Positions 42,365 to 44,739 of a stretch of DNA of 44,739 nt are shown one piece after another. Origin of the DNA: Nitrospirota bacterium (GTDB lineage Bacteria > Nitrospirota > Nitrospiria > Nitrospirales > Nitrospiraceae); the NCBI GenBank assembly GCA_018971525.1, contig JAGXAR010000026.1:1-44739 (forward strand), read 5' to 3'. The translations under genes and the position numbers were made by a program. The stretch's first letter is position 1. Each line of letters starts with the position of its first letter. The notes beneath the pieces were generated by a model that did no database searches, was not told where the DNA came from, and was given only the letters and a program-made list of their open reading frames with translations.

Positions 42365-43030
42365 TGCCGGAGCATGGCAGGACTTGCTCGACGTTTTCAA
42401 GCGAGGATAGTTGTCATCCAACAGAGAGGTGAATTGCGCGAACTCGAAGTCATAGACCCTCGCGTCGCCGGTCGAGATGGAATAGACTTTTCCATGGAGA
42501 TCCAATTGCTTCTTCCGCAGCAGAACGGCGACGGAAGGGTGTGTGCGAAGATGGTCGAGCTGGGATCGGACGTTTTCCTGGGTTGTCTTGATCAGGCGAT
42601 CGTTGCCCGTGAGGTCGGTATAGTGCTCATGGATCAAGCGGCGGGTGGATTCGGCCTGCCCGACCCATTCCCTGACCGCGGGCAGGCCGGGGACTTCTTC
42701 CGGGTTCAGCAAGGCTTTCATGACGGGGCAATCGGTGTGGCCTCACACGATGATGGGGGGAACCTTCAAGACGGCCATCGCGTATTCGATGGTAGTTGTG
42801 CTGCCGCCTTGCATCGAGCCATAGGGCAACACCATGTTGCCGGCATTTCTGAGAATAAAGAGCTCCCCGGGATCGGTTTGTGTGAGGATGGCGGGGTCGA
42901 CCCTCGAATCAGAACAGGTAATGAAGAGAGTCCGGAGAGCCTGGTTTTCTGACGGTCTGGTAAAGAGTTCTTTCTTCTTGCCGAACATCTAGGTCCGAAA
43001 CTTGAGGTAGCCTCTGACGAATTTTACCAT
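42365..43030 (-). pseudogene. beta-carbonic anhydrase frame with two in-frame stops
   Basis: From ATG 43030 the frame reads as a full-length beta-carbonic anhydrase (CO2 to bicarbonate) of about 215 residues. It starts MVKFVRGYLKFRT, then TAG (complement 42989-42991), MFGKKKELF, FITCSDSRV, QTDPGELFILRNAG, LKVPPIIV, then TGA (complement 42743-42745), then GHTDCPVMKALLNPEEV and LRTHPSVA to LHGKVYSISTGD. The zinc ligands Cys and Asp of CSDSR, and His and Cys of GHTDC are all intact. There is no frameshift. The TGA replaces the residue that is commonly Cys in CGHxDC. The residue after the second zinc Cys is Pro instead of the usual Gly. It runs into selO in frame. Confidence 0.85.
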
Positions 43031-43042
43031 CGTGACGAGCCT

Positions 43043-43387
43043 CTATCGATTTCCGTGCTGGATGTCGCGATCGACTGTAAAGACGAACACCCGTTCGCCG
43101 ATCTGCACGTCGATGTCTGTAAAGAGCGCGAGGGTTTTGGCTCCGGTAATTTCGCTTACTTGCTCGCAGAGTTTGTCGCGACCCTGCGCAATCAAATTCT
43201 GCCGCAATCGTTTTACCATATCGACACCTTCCGCCGTCTTGGCCAACTGACGTTCGGCCAGCGTCAGCACCCCCTTGAGCCGGACAACGACCAGATCCCG
43301 CACGACGTACGCGCGCACTTCATCCGGTCCGCGGCCCATGAATTCTTGTTCGAACTTGATGACGGCGTTGCGAATGGCGTTTTCCAC
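43043..43387 (-). CDS. DUF2294 (MpsC-type) protein
   Basis: A 114-aa protein of the DUF2294 family, called MpsC where it accompanies the MpsAB membrane-potential/CO2 uptake system. It shows KFEQEFMGRGPDEVRAYVVRDLVVVRLKGVLT (read in parts), LAERQLAKTAEGVDMVKRLR, and the closing DIDVQIGERVFVFTVD. Its biochemical role is not established. The start is GTG at 43387 with GGGG upstream. It is 12 bp before the carbonic anhydrase frame and divergent from dabB across a 429-bp regulatory region. Confidence 0.85.
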   Translation of the reverse strand: MENAIRNAVIKFEQEFMGRGPDEVRAYVVRDLVVVRLKGVLTLAERQLAKTAEGVDMVKRLRQNLIAQGRDKLCEQVSEITGAKTLALFTDIDVQIGERVFVFTVDRDIQHGNR

Positions 43388-43568
43388 GTGGTGCCCCGTC
43401 CGATCATGATGAAGGTCTTCTGCTGTGATGACCGTCCTGGTGCAGGATTATAGGGGCGCGAGCGGGTTCGAACAAGCGCAAACGTAAGCCTTATGTCCAA
43501 CCTCGTTCACGGCCTAGGGCTTTCGGGCATTGCGTCATGTCTGAGGGAACCAATTCCTCTTCCCACGC

Positions 43569-43595
43569 TTGACGCCGGTCTACTGACCGTATTAT
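43569..43595 (+). promoter_or_regulatory. possible dabB promoter
   Basis: TTGACG (43569-43574) and TATTAT (43590-43595), each close to sigma70 consensus, with a 15-bp spacer that is short. It would give a leader of about 215 nt before the GTG at 43817. Confidence 0.35.
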
Positions 43596-43713
43596 TGATT
43601 GGGCCGGGTTTCACAGTACGGCGATGTCTCCTGTCCCGAGATTCCTCGAAGACAGGCGGGAGGCCGACTTCGATAGATAGGGCCGTAGGGTGACCGGCAA
43701 TTCGAGAGAGAGG

Positions 43714-43780
43714 CTGGTTGCAGTACAAGCCAACCGGATTACCTCAACTAATTGTGGGGAGACCGGTTGGCTTTTGTGTT
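43714..43780 (+). promoter_or_regulatory. terminator with a competing hairpin in the dabB leader
   Basis: AAGCCAACCGG (43727-43737) pairs perfectly with CCGGTTGGCTT (43763-43773), followed by a U-rich TTGTGTTT: a Rho-independent terminator 37 nt before the dabB start. The segment CTGGTTG (43714-43720) can instead pair with CAACCGG (43731-43737), using the same middle strand. Mutually exclusive pairings are the hallmark of attenuation or a riboregulator; no ligand is known. It may also simply end an upstream transcript. Confidence 0.55.
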
Positions 43781-43816
43781 TCCTAGGGATCATGTAGCGA
43801 ATGTATTGAGGTACCG

Positions 43817-44739
43817 GTGTTTGCTGTCATCCTAGTTCCGCTGCTTCCGCTCCTCGCGACGCTCGTCGTGCTGGTGGGTGATGAGGCCTCGCGGCAGCAA
43901 CGCGCCAAGATCGCGGCTTATCCCATCGGCGCGGCCTTTCTGGGCGCCATCGTGACTCTCTGGTATGTGGCGACCCAGGGGGCCATCACCATTCGATTCT
44001 ACGACCCCGCTTCGCTTGCGATGCTGGCCTTCCCCGTGGGGTTCTACATCGACCGCCTGAGCGCGGTCATGATGGTCTTGATCTCCGGTGTCGGCACCAT
44101 CATCTACACCTATTCGATCGACTACATGTATCAGGATTCCCACGAACGCCGGTACTTCGCCCTGATTGGGATCGCCGTTTTCGTGCTGCTCTGCATGGTC
44201 TCCAGCGGCAACCTCATGATGCTGTTTCTCTTCTGGCAGATTTTGAGTTACTTACTCTATCTCCTGACCCACAACCACACCCACACCGAGACTTTGGAAG
44301 GCGCCTTTCGCACCTTCACACTCTTGCGGGTCGGTGATGTGGCGTTTTTGGCCGGGATCGCGCTGGCTCATTCGCTCTATGGCACGCTTGAGTTTCCCGA
44401 TCTCTTCACGGCGGCAGCCCGATCATCGGCCACCGTCTCGCCATTGCCAGGCGTCGAATTCAACGGCTCAGTGGCCGTCACGCTGCTGCTCCTGATCGGA
44501 GGAATGAGCAAGTCCGCGCAGTTTCCATTTCACATCTGGCTCCCACGCTACCTGTATGCTCCGACGCCTGTAACGGCGCTCTTGCACGCTGGCATCATCA
44601 ACGCCGGCGGTTTTCTCATCAACCGCCTCGCGCCGCTGTTCGGGATGAGCTCGACGACCCTGCACGTCGCCTTCGTGATCGGCACCCTGACCGCCGTCCT
44701 CGGCGCCTCCATGATGCTGGCGCAGAACGACATCAAGAA
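43817..44739 (+). CDS. dabB: DabB/MpsA-type NuoL-like proton channel subunit, 3' truncated by window
   Basis: The first 307 residues of a polytopic membrane protein of the NADH dehydrogenase subunit 5 (NuoL) family, in the branch that pairs with DUF2309 (DabA/MpsB) to take up inorganic carbon. Seen: FYIDRLSAVMMVLISGVGTIIYTYSIDYM (read in parts), the TM5 region LMMLFLFWQILSYLLYLL, Lys232 in GGMSKSAQFPFHIWL, and RYLYAPTPVTALLHAGIINAGGFLI. TM5 has Gln141 where NuoL of complex I carries Glu. Start: GTG 43817 with GAGGT upstream; the nearby ATG 43801 is closed at once by TGA. A DUF2309 gene should follow beyond the window. Confidence 0.85.
   Translation, partial: MFAVILVPLLPLLATLVVLVGDEASRQQRAKIAAYPIGAAFLGAIVTLWYVATQGAITIRFYDPASLAMLAFPVGFYIDRLSAVMMVLISGVGTIIYTYSIDYMYQDSHERRYFALIGIAVFVLLCMVSSGNLMMLFLFWQILSYLLYLLTHNHTHTETLEGAFRTFTLLRVGDVAFLAGIALAHSLYGTLEFPDLFTAAARSSATVSPLPGVEFNGSVAVTLLLLIGGMSKSAQFPFHIWLPRYLYAPTPVTALLHAGIINAGGFLINRLAPLFGMSSTTLHVAFVIGTLTAVLGASMMLAQNDIK

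Larger units (their letters stand above)
43388..43816. other. divergent regulatory region between MpsC-type gene and dabB
   Basis: No gene was recognised in these 429 bases. It holds a possible plus-strand promoter at 43569-43595, a second inverted repeat with CCTGTC/GACAGG near 43630, and the terminator/anti-terminator pair at 43714-43775 before the dabB start. Confidence 0.5.

Noticed and set aside
43455-43490. GGTTCGAAC-like T-loop sequence suggesting a tRNA
   Set aside because: No matching acceptor, D or anticodon arms fit around it.

Overview
The window is GC-rich, gene-dense bacterial chromosome. Gene content and short-repeat style fit a Nitrospira-like member of the Nitrospirota: an autotroph-type DabB/MpsA inorganic-carbon locus, a MEKHLA-domain protein, PilZ proteins beside a lone PilB/GspE ATPase, many TPR lipoproteins, and MITE-like repeats ending in CTAGCAGG. 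The genus is inferred from recognition of these traits, not from a marker gene; no rRNA, tRNA, CRISPR array or intact transposase was seen.

Layout. 1-5.7 kb: sparse accessory DNA with small secreted proteins, an aldo/keto reductase, exonuclease III, a 56-aa zinc-ribbon gene, a duplicated 70-bp segment and a three-unit 20-bp tandem repeat. 5.7-9.4 kb: a tight minus-strand operon (FAD disulfide oxidoreductase, TPR lipoprotein, small membrane protein, lipoprotein, MscS channel). 9.4-12.7 kb: DUF1653 and MEKHLA genes, then leuC-leuD with a recognisable promoter and a small membrane protein. 12.7-18.4 kb: CorA, an inositol-monophosphatase-family phosphatase coupled to a 6PGDH-like dehydrogenase, a type II/IV secretion ATPase and a PilZ protein. 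18.5-25.7 kb: aminotransferase, second PilZ protein, lytic transglycosylase, LOG-like protein, exported MsrA, LEA-type lipoprotein and a large TPR protein. 25.8-28.6 kb: the TldD/TldE (PmbA) protease pair. 29-35.4 kb: GDPD phosphodiesterase, HTH/Zn-ribbon regulator, DUF1295 membrane protein, RmlD-like reductase, EttA, a small Cys-rich protein and an alpha/beta hydrolase. 35.5-40.7 kb: a three-gene operon led by a 1092-aa receptor-like membrane protein, followed by an esterase and an SGNH hydrolase.

Right end, 40.9-44.7 kb, is the most interesting part. A divergent locus has a NuoL-like DabB/MpsA gene on the plus strand (cut by the window edge, with a 5' leader that can form a terminator and a competing hairpin). 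On the minus strand are a DUF2294/MpsC protein, a full-length beta-carbonic anhydrase reading frame interrupted by two in-frame stops (TAG and TGA), and selO, which continues in the same frame as the carbonic anhydrase. All four expected zinc ligands of the anhydrase survive, and the TGA lies where relatives commonly have Cys. Decay is the simplest explanation, but recoding deserves a check. The set looks like an inorganic-carbon uptake/hydration module in which the soluble anhydrase has been lost, is being lost, or is unusually expressed.

Several genes are not obvious from long-ORF inspection: the two small Cys-rich proteins (3679-3849 and 34373-34540), the interrupted anhydrase, and the edge-truncated dabB. 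Many long antisense frames (over leuC, tldD, ettA, selO and gspE) are codon-bias shadows and were left out.
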